64,000 nucleotides of DNA from Halopelagius fulvigenes (GTDB lineage Archaea; Halobacteriota; Halobacteria; Halobacteriales; Haloferacaceae). Under the pieces are notes generated by a model. That model was not told the origin of the DNA. It did no database searches and worked only from the letters and a program-made list of their open reading frames with translations. A program made the translations under genes and the position numbers. Positions 1 to 8,392 of the stretch are shown piece after piece. The stretch lies in the NCBI RefSeq assembly GCF_042662625.1, contig NZ_JBHSXH010000009.1:682001-746000 (forward strand), written 5' to 3'. Position 1 is the stretch's first letter, and every line of letters begins with the position of its first letter.

Positions 1-468
1 GAGGAGAGCCTCGGGGTCGTTGAGTATCGTCCGGGCTATCGCGACGCGTTGGGCCTCCCCGCCGGAGAGATCGTCGGTGGTGCGGTCCTCGTACCCCCGC
101 AGGCCGACGCGCCCGAGGACGCGCGCGACTTCGGCCTCGTCCACGGACTCCCCGCGAAGTCTCGGGCCGACCGCGACGTTCTCGCGGACGGTCCCGCCCC
201 GGAGAGCCGGTCGCTGAGGGACGTATCCGACGCGACGCCGGAGTTCGCGGGGCGGAATCGTCCGGTAGTCCGCCCCGTCGAGGAACACGGTTCCGCCCGT
301 GGGCTCGTCTAGTCGGTTGAGCAACCGCAGGAACGACGACTTCCCGGCCCCCGACGGACCGACCACTCCGAGGACGTCGCCCTCCTCGACGGAGAGCGAT
401 ACGCCGTCGACGATGCGTTCGCCGTCGGCCTCGTGGGAGAGGTCTCGGGATTCGAGTTTCGGCGGCAT
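1..468 (-). CDS. ABC transporter ATP-binding protein (3' end cut by window edge)
   Basis: Only the first 156 residues are present; the C-terminus with Walker B and the H-loop lies before base 1. The Walker A motif GPSGAGKSS is at residues 37-45, the Q-loop Gln near 86 and the signature LSGGEAQR at 134-141. The ATG at 466-468 gives the typical N-terminus of a short importer/exporter ATPase. The compact N-terminal half resembles the FetA/YbbL or PstB-like group, so a metal or phosphate role is possible, but the substrate cannot be set without the partner permease. ATP hydrolysis at the cytoplasmic face is the family role. Confidence 0.88.
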   Translation of the reverse strand, partial: MPPKLESRDLSHEADGERIVDGVSLSVEEGDVLGVVGPSGAGKSSFLRLLNRLDEPTGGTVFLDGADYRTIPPRELRRRVGYVPQRPALRGGTVRENVAVGPRLRGESVDEAEVARVLGRVGLRGYEDRTTDDLSGGEAQRVAIARTILNDPEALL

Positions 469-631
469 CGGTTACCTCACCGTTCGGCGGCTTCCCGTTT
501 AGAGTCGCCCGGTGGTTCGCGCCGCGACTCGGACGGACCGGCCGCCGGCCGCTGACCGCTGACCGGCCGCCGGTCGTTGACCGCCGACCGACCGCCGATC
601 GACCTCGAACCGGTTTCCGCAGAGAAACCGC

Positions 632-637
632 GTTTAT
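632..637 (+). promoter_or_regulatory. TATA element for the DUF2703-like gene
   Basis: TTTATG lies 26 nt before the ATG at 658, the spacing of a leaderless haloarchaeal transcript. This favours 658 over the in-frame ATG at 688 and over the upstream ATG at 577. Confidence 0.55.
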
Positions 638-657
638 GCCCTCGTACTGCCCGATAT

Positions 658-1263
658 ATGGATGTCCGTCCCGTAGACGAACTCGGAATGTCGAACCCAT
701 CTCCCCACCCGAACGTGTCCGTCGAAGCGGTGACGCCCGAGTCGTCCGCGAATCGCACGGTGACCGTCGAGTTCCTCTATCTCGACCGCGAACGCTGCGA
801 ACGGTGCGGCGACACCGAGGCGTCCCTGCGGGAGGCCGTAGACGCCGCGGCGACCCCCCTCGACGAACTCGGCGTCGATATCGCCCTCCGGTACGTCCAC
901 GTCGAGAGCGAGGCCGACGCGCGCCGCGTCCGCCTCGAAACCTCCCCGACCGTCCGCATCGACGGGCGCGACGTCCAACCGAACTACCGCGAGAGCGAGT
1001 GCGACTCCTGCGGCGAGTTGTGCGACTGTGACATCCGCTGCGGGGAGGACGGTATCGGCTGCCGGGTCTGGTCGTACCGCGGGGAGGAGTACGAGGCGGC
1101 CCCCGTCGGACTCCTACTGGCGGCGATTCTCCGGGCGGCGGTCGGCGCGGACTCGCCGGTCCGACCCGACGCGCCCCACCGACTGCCGGAGAACCTGCGG
1201 AACTTCTTCGGCGGCGACGCCGAGGCGGACGCCGCGGAGGAGCGACGAACCTCGTGCTGTTGA
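658..1263 (+). CDS. Cys-rich DUF2703-like thioredoxin-fold protein
   Basis: The protein has 201 residues. A CxxC pair (C47, C50) follows a short beta strand as in thioredoxin-like folds. A second cluster of six Cys (115, 118, 122, 124, 128, 135) and a terminal CC follow. This layout matches my memory of DUF2703, a thioredoxin-related family of unknown function. The clustered Cys could bind metal or take part in thiol redox, which is inference. The start at 658 is chosen from the TATA spacing. It stands alone, converging on the hydrolase downstream (stops 4 bases apart). Confidence 0.75.
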   Translation: MDVRPVDELGMSNPSPHPNVSVEAVTPESSANRTVTVEFLYLDRERCERCGDTEASLREAVDAAATPLDELGVDIALRYVHVESEADARRVRLETSPTVRIDGRDVQPNYRESECDSCGELCDCDIRCGEDGIGCRVWSYRGEEYEAAPVGLLLAAILRAAVGADSPVRPDAPHRLPENLRNFFGGDAEADAAEERRTSCC

Positions 1264-1267
1264 CTCC

Positions 1268-2461
1268 TCACGCCGCCAGCGCCTCGTCCAACCAGTCGTA
1301 CATCACGTCGGACGCCAGCGTCAGGTTACCGACCTGACAGTGCTCGCCGGCCCCCTCCTCGGTTCCGAACACGCGAACCGTCGTCGGGCAGGTCAGTTCG
1401 TCCACGAACTCCGCCGCGAGTCCGAGGGGGACGAAGTGGTCGTCCTCGCCCGCGAGGACGAGCGTCGGGCAGTCGATGCGCCCGGCCACCCCCGACAGCG
1501 AGTACTCCGGGAGCGTCCGCTGGAGTTCCGCGGCGGAGTCGACGCCGAACACCCACTTCGAGTTCTCCAGCAGCCACCGCGATTCGAGGCTGACCCGCCC
1601 GCCGAGGGACGCGAGCGCGTTCACGACGATGTCCGGGGCGAGGCGCATCGCCCGCGCGAGGCGCGGTGCCTCGTACTCCGAGGCGCGGTACAGGTCGTGC
1701 ATGTGGTCGAACGCGACGAGTGCGGCGACCCTGTCGTCGAACGCCGCCGCCCGCGGGGCGTAGTACCCGCCGAAACTGACGCCGACGAGTCCGATTCGCG
1801 CGTCGTCCACCGACGGGAGGTCCGCCGCGTAGTCCAACGCCGGGCCGACGACGTGCTCCCAGTCGGGGCGCGCCGTCAGGCCCTCCTCCCGCAGGGGCGC
1901 GCCCTGTCCCGGCCCCTCGAACGCGAGGACGGCGTACCCGCGCGCCAACGCCTCCGGGACGGCACAGAGGAAGTACAGTTCCTCGGCCACGGAGTCGAAC
2001 CCGCCGAGACAGACGACGGTGGGACGGGGGCCGTCGGCGTCCGCCGGGACGAACAGGTAGCCCGGCAGGTCGGTGTCCTCGTACGGAATCTCGACGCGCG
2101 TCGCCGGCGAATCGAGGCGTTCGGCGGCGGCCCGGAACGCCTCCCGACTCCGTTCGTACGTCGGGCGTCGCCGGGAGTCGTCGGCAGGGAGGAAGAACTC
2201 CGCCGTCCGGAAGTACGTGTGCGCCCGGAAGTACGCCCCGCGGGCGGTTCGCTCCCGCCCCGCCTCGGCCGCCTCCTCGGCGAGTCCCTCGACGCGTTCG
2301 GCGGTCCGACGCCACTCCTGGTGCCACGACTCGGTGTCGCGCTTCCCGATTCGCTCCGCCGTCGTCAGCACCTCCCCTATCTCCGCGCCGCCGAACGACG
2401 TGTACGCCATCGCGCGGAGCGTCTGGTAGTCGAACGCCTCCCCGGAGAAGTGAACTCGCAT
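1268..2461 (-). CDS. alpha/beta hydrolase (esterase/acyl hydrolase)
   Basis: The 397-residue protein carries an alpha/beta hydrolase fold with nucleophile elbow GVSFGG (Ser229), an acid in AGEDDHF (Asp340 or 341) and a His in GAGEHC (His374), so the triad is intact. A helical N-terminal region of about 120 residues precedes the core. This architecture resembles the FrsA / 2,6-dihydropseudooxynicotine hydrolase branch, which cleaves C-C or ester bonds. There is no signal peptide, so it is probably cytoplasmic. The substrate is not predictable from the sequence and no operon partner is visible. Confidence 0.85.
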   Translation of the reverse strand: MRVHFSGEAFDYQTLRAMAYTSFGGAEIGEVLTTAERIGKRDTESWHQEWRRTAERVEGLAEEAAEAGRERTARGAYFRAHTYFRTAEFFLPADDSRRRPTYERSREAFRAAAERLDSPATRVEIPYEDTDLPGYLFVPADADGPRPTVVCLGGFDSVAEELYFLCAVPEALARGYAVLAFEGPGQGAPLREEGLTARPDWEHVVGPALDYAADLPSVDDARIGLVGVSFGGYYAPRAAAFDDRVAALVAFDHMHDLYRASEYEAPRLARAMRLAPDIVVNALASLGGRVSLESRWLLENSKWVFGVDSAAELQRTLPEYSLSGVAGRIDCPTLVLAGEDDHFVPLGLAAEFVDELTCPTTVRVFGTEEGAGEHCQVGNLTLASDVMYDWLDEALAA

Positions 2462-2528
2462 ACGGCGCGTACGCGGCGCGCGGTGAAAAGCGCCGACCGT
2501 GCTATTCGGTGCCTCGGTCGGGGAACGC

Positions 2529-2534
2529 TTTTTT
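2529..2534 (+). promoter_or_regulatory. T-rich TATA-like element upstream of the GNAT gene
   Basis: A run of six T ends about 24 nt before an ATG at 2558 that opens a 24-codon ORF, and about 95 nt before the GNAT start at 2629. If used, the mRNA would begin at the mini-ORF. Confidence 0.35.
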
Positions 2535-2628
2535 CGGCGTCAGCCGTCCGTCGGCGTATGCGCCGCGTATCGCGCGCGAACGGTCCGCGCCCGCCGGCGT
2601 CGGCGGGCGCTCGGCGAGGGTCGGTCCG

Positions 2629-3276
2629 ATGAGCGACCTGTTTCCCGCCGCCGTCGAGACGAGTCGCCTCCGACTCGAACGCGCCGGCCGCGAGACGGTC
2701 GACGTCCGCGAACTCTACCGAATCTCGTCGGCCGACGACGGCATCGAGGACGTGACCGAACACGTCCCGTGGTCGCCGCACGAGAACCCGAAGGAGACGG
2801 CGGAGTTCCTCGATAGCTGCGAGGAACGGTTCCGCGAGGGGGAGAACGCGAACTACGTGATTCGGCCCCGGGAGGGCGAAGACGGTGCCGGGGAGTTCGC
2901 GGGGATGGGCGGTCTCAGGTGCGAGTGGGACCGCGACAGGGCGGAACTGGGCATCTGGCTGCGAAAGCGGTTCTGGGGCCGCGGCTACTCCGGCGAACGC
3001 GCCTTCGCCCTGATGCGCCTCGCCTTCGAACGACTCGACTTCGGCCTCGTCGCCGTCGGCGTGGTCGCGGAGAACGACCGTTCCCGGCGGGCGGTCGAGA
3101 AGTACGTCGAGGCGACCGGCGGGCAGTTCGAGGGCGTCGTCCGCCACGGGTTGCCGTTCGACGACGGTGCGGTCCGCGACGAGGCCCGCTACTCCGTCTC
3201 GCGGGCCGAGTGGCGCGACTCCGACGCCGACCGGTCGTCGTCGTCGGTGCGGTTCCTCGACTCCCTCGACGACTGA
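2629..3276 (+). CDS. GNAT family N-acetyltransferase, RimJ/RimL-like
   Basis: The 215-residue protein begins with the typical 'SRLRLERA' strand of the RimJ/RimL group. It carries the acetyl-CoA-binding beta4-alpha3 region in 'WLRKRFWGRGYSGERA' (about residues 108-123) and the late 'VAVGVVAENDRSRRAVEKY' segment. It should transfer an acetyl group from acetyl-CoA to an amine, classically a protein N-terminus or small molecule; the target is unknown. The ATG at 2629 overlaps the stop of an upstream 24-codon ORF (ATGA). The C-terminal tail (about 20 residues) is Ser/Asp-rich and probably disordered. Confidence 0.85.
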   Translation: MSDLFPAAVETSRLRLERAGRETVDVRELYRISSADDGIEDVTEHVPWSPHENPKETAEFLDSCEERFREGENANYVIRPREGEDGAGEFAGMGGLRCEWDRDRAELGIWLRKRFWGRGYSGERAFALMRLAFERLDFGLVAVGVVAENDRSRRAVEKYVEATGGQFEGVVRHGLPFDDGAVRDEARYSVSRAEWRDSDADRSSSSVRFLDSLDD

Positions 3277-3309
3277 GGCGAGGCGTCGCCTCCAAGAGAC
3301 GAACGCCCG

Positions 3310-3876
3310 CTACAGTTCGCGGGCGATCATCTCGCCCCAGTGTTCGAAGCCGTATCGGTCGTAGAACGCCTGCGCGCGTTCGTTCTGGCGGTCCACGTCG
3401 AGCACCATCCGGTCCAACGGCAGGTCTTGGTTCTTCGCGCAGTCGAGTGCCGCCCCCATTAGGTCGTCCGCGACGCCCGTCCCGCGGTACTCCGGCAGGA
3501 CGAATATCTCGTTGAGGACGGCGGCGTCCCAGACGAACGACAGCGATTCGGGGAGGACGAACGAGTAGCCGACGACGTCGTACTCGTCGCTCCCGCCGTC
3601 GTCGGCGCTTCCGTCCGCGTCGTCCTCGTCCGCGTCGTCTCCGCCCTCGACGACGGCGACGGTCACGCTGTCGGGGTCCTCCTCGACGCACCGTTCGACC
3701 CAGTGAAGCCACCGCGCGCGGTAGTCGGCGGTCAGTTTCTCCTCGTACGCCGGCAGTTTCGCCGCGCCGCCCGTCTCCGACCCGATTCCGAGTTCGAACT
3801 CGCGCTTTCTGTCCCAGAGGCCGGCGGCGTCCTCGCTCTCGTACGGACGAATCGTCACGGCTGGCGTCTCGCTCAT
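3310..3876 (-). CDS. GNAT family N-acetyltransferase
   Basis: A 188-residue GNAT with the acetyl-CoA pyrophosphate loop in 'LPEYRGTGVADDLM' and the C-terminal 'DRQNERAQAFYDRYGFEHWG' signature. An acidic insertion of about 25 Asp/Glu/Gly/Ser residues (near residues 85-110) splits the fold between early strands, a common haloarchaeal low-complexity loop. I took the ATG at 3876, immediately before 'SETPAVTIRPYE'; an upstream in-frame start at 3915 adds 13 residues with no family character. The substrate is unknown. It is convergent with the preceding GNAT but not closely related to it. Confidence 0.85.
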   Translation of the reverse strand: MSETPAVTIRPYESEDAAGLWDRKREFELGIGSETGGAAKLPAYEEKLTADYRARWLHWVERCVEEDPDSVTVAVVEGGDDADEDDADGSADDGGSDEYDVVGYSFVLPESLSFVWDAAVLNEIFVLPEYRGTGVADDLMGAALDCAKNQDLPLDRMVLDVDRQNERAQAFYDRYGFEHWGEMIAREL

Positions 3877-3936
3877 GTATGAACGATTCGAATCGTCCAC
3901 AATGAACGCTACCACGGCGCGCGCATCAGCACCATG

Positions 3937-3944
3937 TTAATATA
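3937..3944 (+). promoter_or_regulatory. TATA element for the SRPBCC-like gene
   Basis: TTAATATA is centred about 28 nt before the ATG at 3969, consistent with a leaderless transcript. It sits in a local AT-rich island between two divergent genes. Confidence 0.55.
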
Positions 3945-3968
3945 GGAGTACGTGATTGTACATCTCGC

Positions 3969-4667
3969 ATGGACCTTCCGTTCGATAGACGGGCGAAGCG
4001 ACTCGTCCTCGGTGTGCTGAGTGTGGTCACGGTTCAATCGTGGCTCCGCGCGTGGCACCGCCGATGGCTGGCGACCCCCGCGGAGATGCACGACCCGCTA
4101 CCCGGCGACGATATCGTCGAAGACGCGAATTTCGTACGAACGCACGCTGTGACGGTGAACGCGCCGCGGGAAGCGGTGTGGCCGTGGCTCGCCCGCATGG
4201 GCGCAGAGCGGACGGAACTCTCCGAAGAGGACCTGCGATACGACGGCGACGGCGACGACGGAACGCGCCTCTCGGAGTTCCGCCGACCGACCGTCGGCGA
4301 CGCGGTGCCGGCGCTTCCGAGCCGAGACGACGGCTTCGTCGTCAGCGTACTCGACCCCGGCCGGTCGCTCGTCCTCGCGTCGCTGACGGACGTCTTCGGC
4401 CGTCGCGAGTCCGAACCGGGCAAGTCCTCGCGGTGGTTCTGGCGGACAAGTTGGGCGTTCCGACTCGCGGAACCGTCGCCGGGTCGGACCCGCCTCGTCG
4501 TCCGCGTCCGCGTGAGTTACGGGCCCAAACTGCTGGCTCCCTTCGCGCACCTCGTGGCGTTCCCGACGCACTTCCTCGCGCAACGGCGCGAACTGCTGGA
4601 ACTGAAGTCGCGCGCCGAATCGCTCGCCGCCGAGTGGGGCGACGACGAGCGACAGCGACACCTCTGA
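3969..4667 (+). CDS. SRPBCC-like (START/polyketide-cyclase fold) protein
   Basis: The 232-residue protein has an N-terminal hydrophobic/basic helix (about residues 10-30), then a segment 'HAVTVNAPREAVWPWLARMG' typical of the first strand and helix of SRPBCC ligand-binding domains. Later strands include 'FVVSVLDPGRSLVLAS' and 'WAFRLAEPSPGRTRLVVRVRVSY'. Such proteins bind hydrophobic ligands or act as cyclases/chaperones; no ligand can be named. The N-terminal helix may tether it to the membrane. A small membrane protein follows after 41 nt and may be co-transcribed. Confidence 0.7.
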   Translation: MDLPFDRRAKRLVLGVLSVVTVQSWLRAWHRRWLATPAEMHDPLPGDDIVEDANFVRTHAVTVNAPREAVWPWLARMGAERTELSEEDLRYDGDGDDGTRLSEFRRPTVGDAVPALPSRDDGFVVSVLDPGRSLVLASLTDVFGRRESEPGKSSRWFWRTSWAFRLAEPSPGRTRLVVRVRVSYGPKLLAPFAHLVAFPTHFLAQRRELLELKSRAESLAAEWGDDERQRHL

Positions 4668-4708
4668 ACGGCGGAACGTTCAGTACGCCGTACGACGTCG
4701 ATCCGCGT

Positions 4709-5074
4709 ATGGCCGCCCGCCCTCTCGATTACCTCCTCGCGTACGTCGGGTTCGCCCTGATCCTCTGTCAGCACGCGTTCGTCGCCGCGCAGTTCGCCTC
4801 GCCGGACCCGTACTCGCAGTTACCGTACCTCGCCGTCGCACTCGTCGTCGCCGCGCCCGCGTCGGTGCTGTATCTCCGCCGCGGCGGATCGGTCGGCGAC
4901 GTGGGGTCGTTCTACGTCACGCTGATACTGTTCGCGGTGGGCGTCGGCATCGCCGCTTTCCTCGTCCTGTCGCTCCTCGGCGCGGATTCGACGCTCGGTC
5001 CGACGCCGAGCGTCGCACTCCTCCTCGCCGGTGACGCCGTCGCGTACCTCCGCGTCTACCGCGACGCGTTCTGA
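4709..5074 (+). CDS. small integral membrane protein, unknown function
   Basis: The 121-residue product has about four hydrophobic segments (near residues 8-25, 38-55, 66-88 and 95-115). I recognise no family. The ATG at 4709 gives an N-terminus 'MAARPLDYLLAYVGF' that leads directly into the first helix. It follows the SRPBCC-like gene by 41 nt and overlaps the convergent membrane hydrolase by 19 nt at the 3' ends. Confidence 0.65.
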   Translation: MAARPLDYLLAYVGFALILCQHAFVAAQFASPDPYSQLPYLAVALVVAAPASVLYLRRGGSVGDVGSFYVTLILFAVGVGIAAFLVLSLLGADSTLGPTPSVALLLAGDAVAYLRVYRDAF

Positions 5075-5745
5075 CCGCCGGCCGCGGCGGTTTCGCTCGT
5101 CTCCACCGCCTCCTCCGCCGAACGCTCGTTCTCCCGCAGGCGCGCGCCGACGACGAACGCCGAAAGCAACACGAGCATCAGTCGCGTGCCGGACATCGCC
5201 AGCGGGAAGATTCGCTCGACGTTCGCCGGTTCCGCGCCGGGGGAGGGGTCCGCGCCGGTGCTGTAGTGGAAGTTCCGCGTCGTCCACGAGGCGGGTTCCG
5301 CGGGCGAGAGGTCCACGAACGTCTGGACGACTCCCCGCTGATTCGACAGGTAGAGTCGCCCGTTCATCGTGTAGAACGCGTCGTGAAGCGGGTAGAACGC
5401 GTTGACGCCGTTGGTGAACAGGTCGGGGAGGATACCCCCGCCGACGAGGGCGACGACGCCCGCCCACGCGAGTCGGACGCCTCGGGGACCGAACCGCGTC
5501 CGGAGGCGGGAGACGGACCGAACGCGCGTGTCGTAGGCGAGGACGGCGACGAGGACGGCCGGAAACAGGAACGTGTGGAGGAGCGCTCGGTGCGCGCCGG
5601 GGAGGACGAACCCGAAGAAGGTGTCTACGTCCGGAAGGGCGGCGGCGACGAAGACGACGGCGGCGGCCCGCCGGTCGAACCCCGCGCCGAGGAGTCCCGC
5701 GCCGAGGAGTCCGCCGACGGCGACGTGGACGAGCGTCGATGGCAT
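5056..5745 (-). CDS. YdjM/DUF457-type membrane-bound metal-dependent hydrolase
   Basis: The 229-residue protein starts 'MPSTLVHVAVGGLLGAG' with an early His, followed by 'ALPDVDTFFGF' (Asp pair), 'HRALLHTFLFP' (His pair), and 'GGILPDLFTNGVNAFYPL'. These His/Asp positions within membrane helices are characteristic of the LexA-regulated YdjM family (PF04307), annotated as membrane-bound metal-dependent hydrolases. At least four transmembrane segments are visible, the last near residues 185-205. The physiological substrate is not established in the family. Confidence 0.8.
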   Translation of the reverse strand: MPSTLVHVAVGGLLGAGLLGAGFDRRAAAVVFVAAALPDVDTFFGFVLPGAHRALLHTFLFPAVLVAVLAYDTRVRSVSRLRTRFGPRGVRLAWAGVVALVGGGILPDLFTNGVNAFYPLHDAFYTMNGRLYLSNQRGVVQTFVDLSPAEPASWTTRNFHYSTGADPSPGAEPANVERIFPLAMSGTRLMLVLLSAFVVGARLRENERSAEEAVETSETAAAGGQNASR

Positions 5746-5878
5746 GGGAGAGACTGGCGCGGGTTCCGCCTTGAATGTTCGTCTCGGCGAGACGGGAGGG
5801 AGCCGCCGCCCTCCCTCCCGCCGGGCATCGTCGTTCGTCGAACCCTACTTTCGGTATCCTTTTGCGGTCGTCCGACCG

Positions 5879-6637
5879 ATGTTCGACCGATATGGCACGG
5901 CGCGAACGAACGCGCGGGGGCGAGAGACGGTGACGACGGTTCCGCGGGACGAGCTGGCCCGCCGCATCGCGGGCGAGATAACGCTGAGCGACGACCCCGG
6001 TGCGACGCTCCGGAAGTGGCGCACCGACTTCGACATCTCCCAGACGGCGCTCGCGGGGCAACTGGACGTCTCCTCGTCGGTCATCTCCGACTACGAGAGC
6101 GGTCGGCGCGAGAGCCCCGGCATCGGCGTCGTCAGGCGGATGGTCGAGGCCCTCCTCGACATCGACGAGTCCAGAGGCGGCGAACGCATCCGGCAGTACG
6201 CCCGCGTCATCTCCGCGGGGTTCGAAAGCGACATCGTCCAGGACCTCAGGGAGTACCCCACGTCGATGCCGCTGGAACGCCTCTACGAGGCGATGGACGC
6301 GAAAGAACTCGTCCGCGGCGACCACGACCAGATAAGCGGTCACACGGTGATAAACAGCATCGAGGCCATCACGCGCCTCTCCTCCGAGGAGTTCTACCGC
6401 CTCTACGGCCAATCGACGAGTCGCGCGCTGATATTCACCGGCGTCAGTCGCGGCGAGTCGCCCCTCGTCGCCCTGCGCGTCGTCAACCCGACGCCGCACG
6501 CGGTCATCCTCCACGGACTCGACGAGGAGGACCTGTGGGAACACGCGCCCGCCCTCGCCACCATCGACGGTTTCTCCTTGGCCATCTCGAACCGCGATTT
6601 GGACGACACGCTCGAAGACCTGCGGAAACTCCCGTAA
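5879..6637 (+). CDS. XRE-type helix-turn-helix transcriptional regulator
   Basis: The 252-residue reading starts at the ATG at 5879; a GTG at 5930 would give the shorter start 'MTTVPRDELARR', closer to what I recall of haloarchaeal homologues, so the start is uncertain. The HTH lies in 'LRKWRTDFDISQTALAGQ...SSSVISDYESGRR' (about residues 43-75). A C-terminal domain of about 140 residues follows ('VINSIEAITRLSSEEFYRLYGQSTSRALIFTGV'), probably a ligand or oligomerisation domain. This is a widely conserved haloarchaeal regulator of unknown regulon. A Tat lipoprotein gene begins 38 nt downstream and might be co-transcribed. Confidence 0.85.
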   Translation: MFDRYGTARTNARGRETVTTVPRDELARRIAGEITLSDDPGATLRKWRTDFDISQTALAGQLDVSSSVISDYESGRRESPGIGVVRRMVEALLDIDESRGGERIRQYARVISAGFESDIVQDLREYPTSMPLERLYEAMDAKELVRGDHDQISGHTVINSIEAITRLSSEEFYRLYGQSTSRALIFTGVSRGESPLVALRVVNPTPHAVILHGLDEEDLWEHAPALATIDGFSLAISNRDLDDTLEDLRKLP

Positions 6638-6675
6638 CGGGAAAACACTTACCAACCACCGCGGAACTCGGGGGC

Positions 6676-7428
6676 GTGCCCTCCGAAACGCCCCGTTGTC
6701 GCTCCTTCTCTCGCCCTCGAATCGCCCGGAGACGCTTCCTCGCGGGACTCTCCGGAGTCGCCGCTTCGCTCCCTCTCGCCGGTTGTCTGGGCGGCGCGGC
6801 GTCCGACGATTCGGCCCCCGCGAGTACCCTTTCTCCGACTCGGACGCCGACGGAGACGCCGATTCCCGACTCGGTCGTCGCCTCGGAACTCGAACTGGAG
6901 GCGTCGATGCTGTCGCAGTCGTCCGCCGACTCCCCGGCGCGGTTCGAGGCGACGCTCCGAAACGCGGGCCGACACACGCTCGAACTCGATTTCGGCCCGA
7001 CGCTGATGTTCTCCGGCAGTAAAGCCGTAGAGAACACGTACGGACGCGGCGACGCGCTTCGAATCGTCCCCGACAGAGAGGTCGGACTCGTCGAGACGCC
7101 GTCGGAACCGAACGAGTCGGGCTGTCGGCGCGCCGAGGGCGTCACCGCGGTACAGAGTATCCTCCGGCGGAAGACGCTGGAACTGGGCGATACGTTCTCA
7201 GAGACGTACTTCATTTACACCGCGCCCGACGCGCCGACGTGTCTGCCCGACGGCGAGGACGCGATTCGAGACGCCGTCGGGACCAACGACGGTCACGTCG
7301 TGACGACGCTCTCGTTCGCCGTCGCCGACGAGGAGGTGTCCGTCTCCGGGTCGGTCGTACCTATCCTCGCCGCCCCATCTGCGAATAGTTCTCATCCGCC
7401 AGGGAGTTCTTCAGTCGAGGTGACGTAA
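6676..7428 (+). CDS. Tat-exported lipoprotein, unknown function
   Basis: The 250-residue protein begins at GTG 6676. 'RRRFLAGLSG' is a twin-arginine motif and 'LPLAGC' a lipobox, so the mature protein should be lipid-anchored outside the cell. A Ser/Thr/Pro linker (about residues 45-65) precedes an Ig-like beta-rich domain ('RFEATLRNAGRHTLELDFGP'), which resembles generic haloarchaeal substrate- or cell-surface lipoproteins. No catalytic motif is visible. A winged-helix regulator gene starts 8 nt downstream, so the two are probably co-transcribed. Confidence 0.75.
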   Translation: MPSETPRCRSFSRPRIARRRFLAGLSGVAASLPLAGCLGGAASDDSAPASTLSPTRTPTETPIPDSVVASELELEASMLSQSSADSPARFEATLRNAGRHTLELDFGPTLMFSGSKAVENTYGRGDALRIVPDREVGLVETPSEPNESGCRRAEGVTAVQSILRRKTLELGDTFSETYFIYTAPDAPTCLPDGEDAIRDAVGTNDGHVVTTLSFAVADEEVSVSGSVVPILAAPSANSSHPPGSSSVEVT

Positions 7429-7436
7429 CTCCGTCC

Positions 7437-7823
7437 ATGAGCGGATGGGACGCCGACAGCGCGTTCGACCTGCTGGGGAACGAACTCGCGCGGAAGATTC
7501 TCGTCCTCACGAGCGAGCGAGCCCTATCGGCCGAGGAACTCACCCGGCGGTGCGATGCGTCGCAACCGACCGTCTACCGGCGACTCGACGCCCTCGAATC
7601 GTACGACATGGTGGCGGAGAAACTACGGTACGACGCCGACGGCAACCACTACTCGGCGTACGAGTGCCGCCTCGAAGAACTTCGATTCGGCGTCGAAGAC
7701 GGCGGCTTCACCGTCGATATCGAACTGCGACGAACCGTCGCGGGCGAGGGCGACGGCGAGTCGGTATCGCGGCGGAGTGCGACGGGCGGCGTCGGAGACG
7801 TGGGCGACACCGACGCCCTCTGA
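7437..7823 (+). CDS. winged helix-turn-helix regulator (ArsR-like)
   Basis: The 128-residue protein has an N-terminal wHTH: 'NELARKILVLTSERALSAEELTRRCDASQPTVYRRLDALESYDMVAEKL', with the recognition helix around 'SQPTVYRRLDAL'. The remaining 'HYSAYECRLEELRFGVEDGGFTVDI' strand region matches the regulator at 18531, so the two are paralogues. That paralogue is coupled to DUF7521-like membrane proteins, but this copy is not. The C-terminus (about 25 residues) is Gly/Asp-rich. It probably acts as a local DNA-binding repressor or activator. Confidence 0.8.
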   Translation: MSGWDADSAFDLLGNELARKILVLTSERALSAEELTRRCDASQPTVYRRLDALESYDMVAEKLRYDADGNHYSAYECRLEELRFGVEDGGFTVDIELRRTVAGEGDGESVSRRSATGGVGDVGDTDAL

Positions 7824-7850
7824 GGCCCGTCGGCCTCCGCCCGCCGTTCG

Positions 7851-8138
7851 TCACCCCTCCGCCCGCGTCGTTCCGAGGCGGAGCGTCGAGTGTTCGGCCA
7901 AGTAGACGTAGCCGAGTGCGCCGAGGGCGAACGTCACCATGATGGGGACGTACCACTTCGGCGACATCTCCGGTCGGACGAACGCCGACCAGTACGCGAC
8001 GGCGAAGCTTCCGGCGGCGAAGAGCACCGCTTTGTAGTGACTCGAAACGTCGGAAACGGCGTTTTCGAGACTCGATTCCTCCGAACCTCCTCCGCGTCCG
8101 TCGTCTGCGGCGTCGTCGGCTCGGGTTGGTGCGTTCAT
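7851..8138 (-). CDS. small two-TM membrane protein, unknown function
   Basis: The 95-residue product has an acidic, Gly-rich cytoplasmic N-terminus and two hydrophobic segments ('AVLFAAGSFAVAYWSAFV' and 'WYVPIMVTFALGALGYVYLA'). I recognise no family by name. It is convergent with the wHTH gene (28-nt gap). Haloarchaea carry many such conserved small membrane proteins. Confidence 0.65.
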   Translation of the reverse strand: MNAPTRADDAADDGRGGGSEESSLENAVSDVSSHYKAVLFAAGSFAVAYWSAFVRPEMSPKWYVPIMVTFALGALGYVYLAEHSTLRLGTTRAEG

Positions 8139-8290
8139 GCTGACACCGTACCAAACGTTCGTGAACGACGTAAGGAGAGCGCCGCGCTTCAGTCCGTGAA
8201 GCGTTCGCGGGAGTCGGCGCGCGCCGGCGTCGTACTCCGGGGAGAACGGGCGGAACGGCGGCTAGGCAAACTGAAGTCGCGGCGCCGACC

Positions 8291-8370
8291 CCTCGTTCAC
8301 TCCGCTCACGAGGACACCGGAGCGCTCGCTTCGATCGCGCTTCAAGCCCTCATTCACTCCGTTCACGAGG
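8291..8370. repeat. two 23-bp imperfect palindromic repeats downstream of mvaS
   Basis: Copies at 8291-8313 and 8348-8370 both read CCTCRTTCACTCCGYTCACG followed by AGG, differing at two positions. Each has CCTCRT at one end and an ACGAGG end that can pair. They lie just after the mvaS stop (8393) in a 254-bp gap. This GAGTGAACGGAGTGAG-like element is one I associate with haloarchaeal intergenic regions. It may be a transcription-termination or repeat element. Confidence 0.6.
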
Positions 8371-8392
8371 ACGACGTTCGTTCCGAACGGCG

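Noticed and set aside
5266..7428. 720-codon frame ending at the lipoprotein stop
   Set aside because: Only the part from GTG 6676 has a signal peptide and normal codon use; the rest overlaps other genes in another frame.
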